Shown in pieces: positions 46,020 through 57,960 of a DNA stretch of 64,000 bases. The notes under the pieces are model-generated. The model saw only the letters and a program-made list of their open reading frames with translations, ran no database searches and was not told the DNA's origin. Position numbers and translations under genes: made by a program. Source of the stretch: Pisolithus tinctorius (taxonomy: Eukaryota > Basidiomycota > Agaricomycetes > Boletales > Pisolithaceae); the NCBI GenBank assembly GCA_024663395.1, contig JANFAH010000002.1, positions 3,782,001 through 3,846,000 on the forward strand. Direction: 5' to 3'. Positions within the stretch are counted from its first letter, which is position 1, and the number at the start of each line of letters is the position of its first letter.

Positions 46020-46450
46020 AGTTAGGTGCTTGGTCAAATGCAGTGGGATTTGGGTAATGCATTTCATTCCATGTTATCTATCACCCTTGGTCACAGGAAT
46101 TGAAGACATTTATTGAACCATAGAAAAACAAGTCTGAACCAAAATTGATTAGCACTGTCACACCTACATGAAGGCAAGTGAGATGCAACATAACTATCAG
46201 AGCATATGACTTGCCTTTTGGTATATACATGCCATGAAAAACACTTGCTGTCATTGTCATGCATGGAAGCACTGCTAGAGTGTTGATGAGGCCAGAGTGC
46301 CACCACCAGCTCTCCAAAAGTACAGCCTTGGCATAAGCTATCCATGAACTCAGGCAGACAGGTATCTCAAACCATGTGATCAATCTCTTGAGCTTTGGCC
46401 TGTGCTTCTGAATATAACACCACAGCAAGGAGGAAGAGAAGTATTGGCAG
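46020..46450 (-). pseudogene. Cytochrome P450 fragment, CpG-depleted
   Basis: Read in broken frames, the minus strand gives FLLAVVLYSEAQAKAQ plus EIDHMV and CLPEF. One frameshift later comes YAKAVLLESWWWHSG, VLPCMTMTASVFHGMYIPKG, and after a possible intron HYPNPTAFDQ. These align in order with P450 I-to-K-helix and meander motifs (compare LAMVLHPEVQTKAQEEIDRV, PHMTTTSDIFEGMYIPKG in P450-2 here). No heme loop was found. It is a dead gene fragment lying among transposons. Confidence 0.6.
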
Positions 46451-46508
46451 AGGAAGGGGGAAAGGGTGAGAGCAGAGGTGAGCACTTGCCTTTAGTATTG
46501 GATAGAGC

Positions 46509-46837
46509 TGTTGAAGTAAATGTAGAGGTGAAGTAGTTCTGACTTAGAGTGGGGCTTGTTGTCAGGAAAGAGGAATGTGAATTCACTGAGGGGATATGGC
46601 AGAATCCCCTGGGTTTATATACATGTATGACAGTGCACAGACCAGGTTGTGCTTATGGTAAGTATAACCATAAAGAGAAAGTACATATTATGTATGGTAA
46701 AGAATGTCATGGAACATTGTGGAATAAAGTGGAGCTAAGTGGAGTCCTTAGCAAGCATGACATCATATGAGTAAAACTCATCTGGTAAGCAAGTCTAGAA
46801 CTGGCTAATAGGAATACTGTAACCAATATTTCCAACA
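46509..46837 (-). repeat. 3' LTR of the copia relic
   Basis: On the minus strand it starts TGTTGGAAATATTGG, a common copia LTR start, directly after a purine tract (AGCAAGGGGGAG, 46838-46849), and plausibly ends TTCAACA at 46509. Length 329 bp. The end call is inferred from TG..CA ends and position; no second LTR was found for comparison. Confidence 0.55.
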
Positions 46838-49800
46838 CTCCCCCTTGCTCTAGAATGGTAAGATTATGAGACCAAGTGATGAGTGATTCATTTCAAATTT
46901 CTGCCATGTGAGAGACTTGGTTAATCCATTGGCCTTTTGTCAGTCCATTTGGATATATTCAATGGCAAATAGTCCATCTTGTACACACTTGCAAATGAAG
47001 TGCCATTGTTTTCTCTGTGTGAAGGTCTAGTTCCTTGAAAAGCATATGGAGCCATTTTATTTGGTGGGCAGAGTCACATAAAGCCATATATTCGGCTTCA
47101 GTGGAGGACAAGGTGATAGTTTTCTGTTTTCTTGATCACCAGGAAATAAGGGAGGTGCCAAGAAACATGGCAAAGCCAGTAGTAGAATGATGAGTATCCA
47201 CATTGGCAGCCCAATCAGAATCTGTGAAACCAGAGATTCTTGCTTCTGTTCCAGAATAATAAAGTGCAAGCTTTGGAGTAGAAGCAACATATTTGACTAT
47301 ATGGAGCACTTTGTTTTTATGATCCTCTGTAGGGTTTGACATGTATTGAGACATGCAAATAACAGCAAAGGCAATATCTGGGCAAGTTCCCAGAGCCATA
47401 TACAGAAGAGATCCAATTATACTTTGATATTGGGAACAAAGAGCTGAAGAAGCTTGATAGGAGGATTTGGGTTTCTTCAGTTGGTAGCCAGAAGGTAATG
47501 GAGTGTGAACATTGTCTGCATTCTCCATTTGGAATCTTTTGATCACCTTTTTAACATAAGGGATCTGATCCAGGTAGATCTCACACTTTGTATGGTTTCT
47601 GTGGATCTGAAGACCAAGGTATTCTTTAACATCTCCAAGGTCATGAGATTCCTATTTCTTCATAAACTTGTCTTTCTTTGCTTTTAGGAGTTTAGGATTT
47701 GATCCTAAAAATAAACCATCATCAACATAGATGAGGAAAATGATGATGCCTGCATTGGATTTGAAAATGTAAATCCCTGTGTCCACTTTTGATCTTGTAT
47801 AGCCCATGCAAAGTAGGGAAGCATGTAGGGCTTTGTTCCATGCTAATGCTGCTTGCTTTAAACCATAAAGAGCTTGCAGCAACTGATAGACCTTGTGCTC
47901 TTGACCTTTAACTTTGAAACCTTCTGGTTGTTCCATATAGATTTCTTCATCCAGATTGCCATAAAGAAAGGCAGTCTTGATGTCCAGGGCACTCATTTCC
48001 CAATTTCATTGACCTGCAAATGATAAAAGAATTTGAATGGTCTCAAAATGAGTGACCAGTGAGAAGGTATCTTCAAAGTCAGTCCTGAATTCTTGTGTAA
48101 AACCTTTTGCCACAAGATGAGCTTTATACTGACCATCACTTTTAATAGTGAAAACCCATTGACACTTGACTGGTTTACAATCTGGTTTTGGGTCCACAAG
48201 TGTCCAAACATTTCTCTCCTCAATAGATTTTATCTCATCCTTCATGGCATCGAACCATTTCTTTTGGAGTTCCAGATTAAGTTTAAGGACATCTTTATAA
48301 TGTTCTGGAGACTCTTTAACACATGCAGCAAGAAGAAATTCAAAAGAATTTGTCAAGTGAGTCTTTTGTTCTTCTTCATCAACACAAGCAGTTTGAGATG
48401 GACCAGCTTCAGGTTGTGGAGTGTTATCAGGTGTCATGACCATGACACCAGCATAAGCCCCTAACACCTACTCCACCCTCCTCCAACATGTTCCTGCACT
48501 TCTCCGCCCTCTTCCAACATGTTCCCACGCTTCTCCGCCCTCCTCCGACGTGTTCCCATGCTCCTCTGACCCTCCCGACACATCTCCACACCTCTCTGAG
48601 GTCCCCTGTCCATGTTCTGACCAACTCTGCTCAATTCCGCCCTAAGGTTGGTCATGTGGGCTGTCGGACTTGTGGCCCTGCATTCTAGATAGGGTTCTGC
48701 CCTTGTGTCAGTTTTCTCTGTTCTTCCGCTCCTTCGGTATTTACCCTCTCTTCCTCATTGTAGTAGTTTCCTTGTCTCAGTTAAGGTCCCTGTCATCCCT
48801 ACCCTCTATCCCTTGTGTCGGAAGGACTCTAACCCACTATACACTTATTGGTTTACATTCCATACTGCACCACCCTTGACCTACATCGTATATAAGGCCA
48901 CGTAGTACTCCAATGTAATCAGTATGAATATTGAATAAAGTCCCCACCTTTGACTCCCTCTCAGTCCCCTCCAGAGTTTCATCTCCACTTCCTCTGAGTC
49001 CACTCCACCTCTGAAATATGAGGGCTGAGCTCACGCAAGGGGGAAGCACACTAGCTGAACCCAACACCCTCTCATCCAACCTCTGACCTCTGACCTCTGG
49101 CTCTGACTCTGACCTCAGCCTCTGAAACTTCCCTTCATACCCCTCTGCTCACTGTTCATCAAATATCTCGCCACCCAGTGGTCAGATTTGCTTCGGACTT
49201 TGACCGCTGTACTCCGCAGCCCAACCCGCTCAAACTCCGCCCTAAGAAGGAGCCAGGGGTGTTGTCTGACTTTGACATCAGGAAGAGGAGTAAGAGGAGA
49301 AAGAGGTGGATGATTAATCCATTCCTGTGGAACAGGAGGTGGTTGAGACCAAAAAGGTGAAGGTGGTCTCCTTTCCTCTTGTATTTTCCTTTGTGACTCC
49401 CAAGCATTGTCAATGCCTCTTTGGGCATTGCAAATCCACTCCTGAGCTGTATCTTTATTTTGCTGAATATCCCTTTCTATTTCAATGAGAGGATGATTGC
49501 CATATAAATTATCTGGTTGAGAGGTAGGGATAATTCTGCATTTAGGATGAGGTTCTTGGTTATCAGCTTGTTCCAGGTGCACCCTTCTTAAATTTCTATT
49601 ATCACCAAGAACAGGATAAGGATGATGTGGGTGCTGAATAACACAAGGGTCAACTGGAGGAACAGCAGTAGGTGCTCTTTGTGGTCTCAGAGGTAAAGAA
49701 GGTCTGTTTTGTGGACCACCCTGCTGAGGGTTTGGATGATGATGAGGATGTGGAGGACTCAGTGGTTGGACTGGATGAGGTCTGAGATTGGGATGATCAA

Positions 49801-52800
49801 TCTCTAAGTCTGGAAAGTTTTCAACCAGTTTGTTTGTAAAGCCAGTAGATCAGTTGGGTTTGGAGACTGGGTCATTTGAGGTATCAGATTTGCATTTACT
49901 ATCCAAACAGAATGGAAAGGAGTCTTCTATGAATTTGGCAGTATGAGAGAGTGTGACCTTATGGCCATATAGAAATCAATAGCCTTTTGTTTTTGGTTCA
50001 TATCCTAGGAATATCATTTTGATTGCATGTGGGTCCAATTTATCCTTTCATTGTTCTCTTGGCACCCATACATATGCTTTGCAACTGAATGTGTGAAAAT
50101 ATGAAATGTCTGGAATCTTGCCAGTGAATAGTTCAGCTGATGTCTTGAAGTTGATTCATTTGAGAGGTGTTCTGTTGTACACATGAAGTGCACAATCAAA
50201 AGCAAAGTTCCAATACTTCTTTGGAACACAAGCATGATGATGAATAGCTCCAGATTTTTCCAGAATGGTCCTATTGAATTGTTCTGTGCATCCATTTTGT
50301 TGTGGTTGATCAGCTATTGAAAGCTGATGTGCAATTCCTCAAGACATGAGGAGTGCTTTGAATTGATTTCCCATAAACTCTCCCCCTTGATCTGAACAGA
50401 GCATGGACAATTCTAGACCCAATTGACATTGCATAGCAACAAGCCAATCAGCAAATTGTCAGTAGGTGTTGGATTTATTCTGCAAGTAAATGCAGAAACT
50501 GAAGGAAGAGTAGTCATCAAGTAGTGTTAAAACATACTTGGACCAAAAATAAGATTCAATGGGAAGTTCAAGTAGATTGGCATGAACAACTTCAAGAGGT
50601 TGAGTAGCACATTTCCAGGATGGCTTGAATGACTCAGGAGCCATTTTGCCTAAAGCACATTCTTTACAGGATGGAATATTCCCAGAGGGAGGAATTTCCA
50701 GAAGACCCAACCAGCAAAGATGATGAAGGATATTATTAGCTGGGTGTCCTAACCGATTATGCCAAAGTAATTCAGCATTCAGTGTTACCATCAGGCAAAG
50801 GACCATAAAAGCATTAGTAAGTGGAAGCAGTACACCCACAAACCAATGTAACAGTGAACTCAGACAAGCTAATTGTGCATACATGAGAATCTGGCTGTCA
50901 GGTGTTTGGATTACTTCATTTGTAGAAGTTGCTTCACTCCTATATCCCCTTTTATGGAGCTCATTGCAGGAACACAGTCTTTTAGAAAACTGTGGACTGT
51001 AAATAACATTTTCAAGGGAAAGGTTGTCACCATTTTCTAGGCACAAAACCACTGTTCCCTCCCCCAGTATATTGACTCTTTGACAACCAGCAGTATTAGC
51101 AAACTCTGGTGTTTTAAATGCTCAAAAAGACAAAAAGTCAGATTGAAATGGAGTCACATGATGTGAAGCTCCAGAGTCAAGCATCCAAATAGACTTGCCT
51201 TTTGGTAGTGTTGTGAAAGCTGACATGTCACATGGGTAACAGTCATAAGAGTCATATGCATTGCAATTGAATTCACCAGGGTGATAACTGCTGACAGAAT
51301 TCTCTGGATCAAAATCAAAGTCTGGTACATCAAGGGAAATAAAAGGTCTAGGACAAATATAAGTCCTGACATTTGGTACACTCACATGAAATTCTGCTAA
51401 TGATACAGTAAAGCATTTGTGCAGCTTTCAGGAAGACTTGGTAGAATGTCTGTTTCCTTAAATAGCATCTGCACTCTGTACTGCAGAATTCCTCTCTCCT
51501 GCCACATTTGCACTAGCCACATCAGTAACTCCCACTCCATGTGGGGGTTTGATGGTCTGGCTATGTACCACCCTGGTTCTCTGCTCAGAAGAGGGAAACA
51601 GAATCATCCTCAAAAGAGGATCTGTTGTCTCCTGTTGTTGGGGTTGCCATGGGGATAAACCCATTCTGAAACCCACTGAGGCTAGAGACTGAAGGCATAT
51701 CATACAATGACAAGGAGAATTAGATCTTGGTATGTTGACATGAGGAGTCACTGACTAAACTTCAGACATGAAGGAGTTCTGGATCTCCTCCTGATACCAT
51801 TCCAAGAGAGTACCATCTGGTTGGATTGGGAGAGTTGGAACATATCTGATGTTTTCCATGGCCATTTCTATATCCCCCCAAGTTAAATCAGGAGAAGGTG
51901 CATGAGGAGAGGCAACAATGGTGTGGTGCCCTAAAGTTTGTTCCATATCAGGAGACATGACTGTCTCAACTGATTCTAGATTAACTGAATATTTGGGAGA
52001 AGTCAGACAACAGTATTCAATAGCAGTGATGTCAAAGTCATCACCAGGGTATTTGTTGGGAAGTTCCTCAATAGAGGCAAGGTTAAATTCCTCAGTGCCC
52101 TGTCCTGGAACATTAACTTCATTGGCTTGGGCTCTTCCTTTGCCCTTGCCACAATGATGATTCTGGTTCTTTCCTCGATTGGAAGAACCACCCTGTTGCT
52201 GCTGTTGATTTTGGGGATAAGGCTGATAGCCACCTTTCCCTTGTCCATGACCTCCTTGGTTTCCTCAGCCACCTTGGCCATGGGAAGATCCACCACCATG
52301 ATGGTCTTGAGTATTGTGACCACCCTTGCAGATATTGCAGAGGGGTGGTTTATTCATGTGAGCTAGAAGAGAGTTCCCTTCCTTTTTGACTTGGGAACTG
52401 GAAGGTTCCATTTGTTTTGGCAATAAAGATTGTCTGGACCAATGTGACCATAACTCTTTCATGCAAGGAACAACAGTATCAGGTTCCAATTTTGTGGGAT
52501 CAATAGAAGATAGAATGTTTGTGGGAGCTTGGTCCCATGAGGCAGTCATGGAATGGACTAGAAGCAGCAACTTCATTTTGTTGTCCAAGGTAATGCCCTG
52601 ACCAGATATGATCTTGAAGAGCATATTAATCTCAGCAATTTTTGCCATGAGATCATCCTTGGGGTTTATTTGAATTTTAAGGAGTCATTGGAACTCCATG
52701 AATGTTGCCATGGCAGAAGGTTTGCCATATTTTGCCTCTAGATTGTCCCACTTGAGTTTGGAAGTCACATGTGCGTCAACTGAAAGAGCAATCATAGGAT

Positions 52801-53023
52801 CACAGTATAGCATAATGCAGCCTTGTGCTCAAGTGTCAGAAACATTCCAGACATGAGCAGCAGTGGCATCTGTGGGTAAGGTTTCAGTTCCTGATACAAT
52901 TCCCCAGACTCCCAAGGTTTGGAAGTAGGCTTTCATCATTACACTCCAAATGGCATAACTCATCCCATTAAGTTTTGGGATGTTCTTTCTGAGACCTTCA
53001 GAAGACATTCTAATAAATGTCAA
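46838..53023 (-). mobile_element. Ty1/copia retrotransposon relic, near full length, split by a solo LTR
   Basis: Reading from 53023 downward: gag (KLNGMSYAIWSVMMKAYFQT; CNICKGGHNTQDHH knuckle), protease (WMLDSGASHHVTP, about 51170), pre-integrase (LLWHNRLGHPANN), integrase (LDDYSSFSF; QGGEFMGNQF; QQNGCTEQFNRTI), RT (WTLVDPKPDCKPVKCQWVFT; ALDIKTAFLYGNLDEEIYM; LIYVDDGLFLG) and RNase H (GFTDSDWAANVDTHHSTTGF; SSTEAEYMAL, about 47090). All copia domains occur in order. Numerous in-frame stops and near absence of CpG show it is dead. A solo LTR sits at 48432-49277 between integrase and RT. No 5' LTR was found at the 53-kb end, where another relic abuts. Confidence 0.85.
48432..49277 (+). repeat. 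Solo LTR (gypsy family) with 5-bp target duplication
   Basis: 846 bp starting TGTCATGACCATGACACC and ending GACTTTGACA. It is flanked by TCAGG on both sides (48427-48431 and 49278-49282), and the copia frame resumes beyond. It is the same family as the LTR at 54284-55130 but in opposite orientation. A lone LTR with intact target duplication indicates insertion followed by LTR-LTR recombination. Confidence 0.88.
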
Positions 53024-54283
53024 GGATTAGATGATCATAAAGGAAAGATTGGACTGGGTCCAAGAGTCCTGGATTAAAGGGATTGCAGAGAAGAGCATGA
53101 AGAGCCTTTTGGTGTGCTTTGGCTCTGGCCTTTTGAGAGGGGCAATTAACACAATAGCATTTCCAATGAGTCCAAGGATTTCTCCATGGCTTTGGCTCTG
53201 GTTCCATGCCTTTCTCAGCATATCACCATTCAGCAATGCAAGAATTCCAGGCCACATTGTATTCAAGACAATCAAAACAAAGTTCTGGAAAATAGTGATA
53301 GGATAGGAATGACCATCCCATGTCATGAAGAGCAATGGGATTAGCAAATCCTAACCAATCAGAGGCACAAGAACAAGGAAACAGGAACCAGCCATACATG
53401 TGATTGCCAATTTGATGAGTAGTAAAATTTTCATACATTGTATAAGACTCATCAATAATTGGAGAAATTCCATCAGGATACTCTCAGCACTGGCCTCTGG
53501 ATGTGTACAGTACATCCATCATACTGGGAAGAGGATAGTTTGTGACAAGTTTTGGCAGCTGCACAAGCTCTTGCAAGAGTGGTGACATGAATGCCACAAT
53601 GTCTGGGTTGGCTAAAAGCCAATCCAGTATTGTGAGCCATCACATGTTGGAAATCAGCCATAATTTCATCTGTTCCTGGCCAGTAAGTGAATCTTTTCCT
53701 ACTGGCACTGTCAAGCCACCAAAGATGTTTCCTAATGCTGTCATATCCAGTACAACATTTATCCATATCCCTCCAGGTCTTAAACTGGTTGATAAACTCC
53801 AATAGTTGGAGGTCAAAGAGGTGACCACTGCATTGTTGCTCTCAGAAGAAGAGTGGGATACATTCAACATCAGTAATTCCTTCTCTCTAGTGTCCTCAGT
53901 AATGGCTTTCCAGATGCTCATGCCAAACCCATAAAGGAGGGATGAGCTCCCTGAAGGGGTTTCCCAAGACATAGAGGGGGTGGAAGTGAGCATAGACATA
54001 GACAAAAGTGTTGTGCATGATTGTGGAAGCTGGGACTGTCCAGAGGGCAGGATCTTCATAGGTGAGACTGGGGAGATCACAACCATTAAAGTTAGCAATA
54101 GCATTAGGTGAGGACAAAAAATTAATCTTTGGGGCAAAGTTGGTAAGGTAGCCATGGTAGGCTACATGAAGGCCAGGGAGTTTGTATGGTGTGTCGATAC
54201 CAGGGAAGGTAGGAAAACCATCCCAGGTGATCTCAACAAGAGAAAGTGGAACATGTGTGAGCAGGGGCTGCAGCTGTTAAGTT
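53024..54283 (-). pseudogene. Unidentified coding-like relic
   Basis: Minus-strand frames read NAIANFNGCDLPSLTYEDPA, TIMHNTFVYVYAHFHPLYVL, FRELIPPLWVWHEHLES, then FKTWRDMDKCCTGYDSIRK, and GLAFSQPRHCGIHVTTLARA. The pieces look like one protein in several frames. I do not recognise it as gag, pol or a known host family. It is CpG-poor. It may be a captured host gene or part of an unknown transposon. Confidence 0.4.
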
Positions 54284-55130
54284 TGTCAAAGTCAGACAAC
54301 ACCCCTGGCTTCCTCTTAGGGCGGAGTTGGAGCGGGTTGGGCTGCAGAGTACAGCGGTCAAAGTCCGAAGCAAATCTGACCACTGGGTGGCAAAATATTC
54401 AATGAACAGTGAGTGGAGGGGTATGAAGGAAAGTCCCAGAGGCTGAGGTCAGAGTTGGAGCTGGAGATCAGAGGTCAGAGGTTGGATGAGAGGGCGTTGG
54501 GTTCAGCTAGTGCACTGCCCCCTTGCACGAGCTCAGCCCTCATATTTCAGAGGTGGAGCAGACTCGGAGGAAGTGGAGATGAAACTCCAGAGGGGACTGA
54601 GAGGGAGTCGAAGGTGGGGACTTTATTCAATATTTGTACTGATTACATCAGAGTACTATGCAGCCTTATATATGATGTAGGTTAAGGGCAGTGCAGTGTG
54701 GAATGTAAACCAATAAGTGTATAACAGGTTAGTAGTCCCTCTGACACAAGGGATAGAGGGTAGGGACAACAGGGACCTTAACTGAGACAAGGAAACCACT
54801 ACAACGAGGAAGAGAGGGTAAATACCGAAGGAGTGGAAGAATGGAGAAAACCAACACAAGGGCAGAACCCTATCTAGAATGCAGGGCTGCAAGTCCAACA
54901 GCCCATGTGACCAACCTTAGGGCAGAGTTGAGTGGAGTTGGTCAGAACATGGACAGGGGACCTTGGAGAGGTGTGGGGATGTGTCGGGAGGGTTGGAGGA
55001 GCATGGGAACACATCAGAGGAGGGTGGAGAAGCACAGGAATGCATTGGAAGAGGGTGGAGAAGCATGGGAACATGTTGGAGGAGGGCAGAGTAGGTGTTA
55101 GGGGCTTACATTGGTGTCATGGTCATGACA
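54284..55130 (-). repeat. 3' LTR of the minus-strand gypsy relic
   Basis: On the minus strand it starts TGTCATGACCATGACACC at 55130 and ends GACTTTGACA at 54284 (847 bp). It is directly preceded by the polypurine tract AAGGGGGGGATAC (55131-55143), so it is the 3' LTR of the pol relic at 55131-57960. It is homologous to the solo LTR at 48432 but has lost more CpG. Confidence 0.85.
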
Positions 55131-57960
55131 GTATCCCCCCCTTAGGGCCTGAACCCCTGAAGGCCATAGCAAAGCTATGACAGAGGTGAGTAAGGTCCAG
55201 GTTTGTGAGGATAGCAAGCATGGTAAGCAGCCAACAACTCAGAGGCATGTTCTAACTCCATTGCCAACACCCAAGAGGTCTTGTCTTCAGTGTTCTCATA
55301 ACCTGCCCAGCAGACTAGATACAGTAACTGACAATGGCAGCAGCAACAATCCACCTTTGAGTTGAGGATCTCTGAAATCTTGTACTCAAGGTCACCATCC
55401 ACCTCAACAGGTGGAGGTGGAGGTTGGTGCTGATCAGGGAAGGGGTTTGGAGTAGCAGGCTCTAACTGCGACATGTGAAAGACAGGTGGATGGCCCACAT
55501 CACATCAGGCAAGCAGAGGGTGATGGAGTGTGTACCAGGCCTAGCTATGACAGCATAGGGGCCCAAGTTCTTCTCTGCAAGTTTAGCTGAAGGGCAGGTG
55601 GAGCGGAAGTACTTGGCCTTGACATAAGCCTGGTCACCAACTTTGAACTCTGGTGGTGGAATGTGTCCAGCATCAGCCAGACCTTGATAGCAGAGTTGAG
55701 CAGCAGCCATCTCAGTGCGGAGGAAGTCATGCAGGGCAGAAAGCTCCATGACATAGTTATGGGCCTTCGGAGAGGTGAGATTGTGGTCAGAGTAAACTGA
55801 CAAGTTTGGGTGGTACCCCTTATTAGCAAAAAAGGGAGAGACTCCAGTAGTAGCACTTGGTGCATTATTACAAGCAAACTCCGACCAATTGTCTTGCTGA
55901 TAGTTACAGTAGGTGCAGAGATACTGCTCAAGGGTCTGATTCATGCACTCTGTTTGGCCATCACCTTCTGGGTGGTAGCCCAGTGTAAAATGAAGGTGCA
56001 TATCTAAGGCCTTTCTGAGGGAGCAGAAGAAGTGTGACATGAACTCTGGACCCCTGTTGGAGGTGACATGAGTGGGTACTCCATGCTTGGAAAAGACATG
56101 GGTAAGGAAGAGTTTTGCTAGGTCAGCGGAGGTGATGGAGTCATGGGTCGGAATGAACATGGTCTGTTTAGAAAGGCAGTCTACAACAACCAAGATGGTG
56201 GAGTAGCCTGCAGAGTTGGGGAGATGCTTGATGAAATCCATCGAGATGGAGTTCCATGGCTTCTCAGGGACAGGAAGCTGCTTCAGTAGGCCAAAGGGGC
56301 AGTGACAAGGGACCTTTCTGCGACCACAAGTGGTGCAGGACCTGACATAGTTTTTTACATCAGTGTGGAGGTTAGGCCATACGTACTCGTGGCAAACAAG
56401 CTCTACAGTGCAGCTCTGCCCAAAGTGACCTGCAAGCAGATGGTCATGTTTAAACCAAAGCACTCAGAGGCAGAGGCCATCAATGTTGGGGACAAAGATG
56501 TGGCCATCAAGGCGGAGGAGACCCTCATGGTCTAATGACCAGCAGAGGTCTGTTGGAGTTGGGAGGTGGGAAGTGGAGATGGGGTCAGAGGGTAGTGTGG
56601 AGATGATGTCAGCATGGAGCTGCTCAACATCGAAGATCATGGCAGCTCACAGCACAGGGGCAAAGAGGTGGGTAGTATGGAGGGATGAAGCAAACTGTTC
56701 CTGGGTAAACACAGGGTGGAGGTTATGAGGGTTTACCTGCACATAGTCCTTATCCCCCTCTTTTGGGTAAACATCCCAGCAGCAGGTAAGTGTGTTGGGC
56801 TTGGCTCCAAGGTGGCCAGGGCAGAAATGGATGGCTAGGTTGAACTGGGAGAGGTACTCCAACCAATGAGCCTGATGGCAGGTTAGGACCTTAGAGGTGG
56901 AGAAATACTCCAAATTTTTATGGTCAGTCACCATGTCAGCAGGAGTGGCAGAGCCTTCCAAGTAATGTCACCAGTGGCAGAAGGCCTCGAAAATTGCCAA
57001 CAGCTCCTTATCATGAGTGTCATAGTTGAGCTCCAGAGCAGTGAGTGTGTGGGAGTAAAAGGCAACCAGGCAGAGTTCACCATCAGAGCAGGTAATTGAG
57101 AGGATACCTGCAATGGCATAGTCCAATGCATCAGTCTCAACTGTGACAGGGGCATCAGGCACCCAATGAGTAAGGATTGGAGCAGAGGTGAAGGCAGTCT
57201 TAAGGTGGAGGAAAGTGGAGTGGCACTCTTTGGAGAAGCTCCAAGGAGTGCCCTTCCAAGTGAGGCAGGTGAGCAGAACAACTATGTCAGAGTAGTTACT
57301 GATGAACCAGTGATAGAAGTTCACGAACCCAAGAAAGGACTGGATGTCTTTAACCTTGTGTGGTTCAGGCCAATCATGAATGGACTGGACCTTATCAGCA
57401 GACATGGTCAGACCAGATGGGGAGAGGACATAGCTGAGGTACTCAACAGAGTCTTTGTGGAACTCACACTTTTCTGGCTTAGCAAAGAGGCTATGCTGGC
57501 AGAGGCAGTGGAGGACCTCTTTTACATGTTGGCAGTGCAACTCCTCATTGTGGGAGTAGATGAGGATGTCATCAAGGTAAATGACAACACAGACATCAAG
57601 CATGTCAGTGAAGATGCTGTTAACAAACCACTGGAAAGCCACTGGTGCATTAGTAAGACTGAAGGGCATAACCAACCATTCATAGGAACCATAGTGAGTG
57701 TGAAAGGCAGTTTTCCATTCGTCACCAGCACCAATTTGGACTAAGTGGTAGGCATGGTGGAGGTCGATTTTACTATAGATTTTAGCGTGGCTCAGAGAAT
57801 TGAGCAAGTCAGAGATGAGAGGAAGTGGGTAGTGGCCTTTCTTGGTGATTTTATTGAGTCCTTGGTAATCCACACAGAGGTGGAGTGAGCCATCTTTCTT
57901 CTTAATGATGAGGACAGGAGCACCATGGGCGATGTCACACACCAAAGGTGTTGTGGACAT
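55131..57960 (-). mobile_element. Ty3/gypsy chromovirus relic, truncated by a nested insertion
   Basis: From 57960 downward: RT (GAPVLIIKKKDGSLHLCVDY; VVIYLDDILIYS), RNase H (ETDALDYAIAGIL), integrase (CTTCGRRKVPCH; SISMDFIKHLPNS; SNRGPEFMSHF; GQTECMNQTLEQYL) and a chromodomain (DLEYKISEILNSKVD; LLYLVCWAGYENTEDKTSW). Compared with the young copy at 60-63.7 kb, many Arg positions read Cys, His, Gln or Trp, the signature of CpG decay at CGN codons. Frames break near 56960 and 56460-56530. The 5' half (protease, gag, 5' LTR) is missing because the younger element begins at 57961. Confidence 0.9.

Noticed and set aside
48437..48688. ORFs on both strands rich in GGRR/EEGG or PTCSHAPLTLPTH text
   Set aside because: They lie inside the solo LTR and are translations of its short internal repeats.
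57166..57744. 192-residue plus-strand ORF
   Set aside because: It is antisense to the RT of the gypsy relic, and arises because CpG loss removed antisense stop codons.
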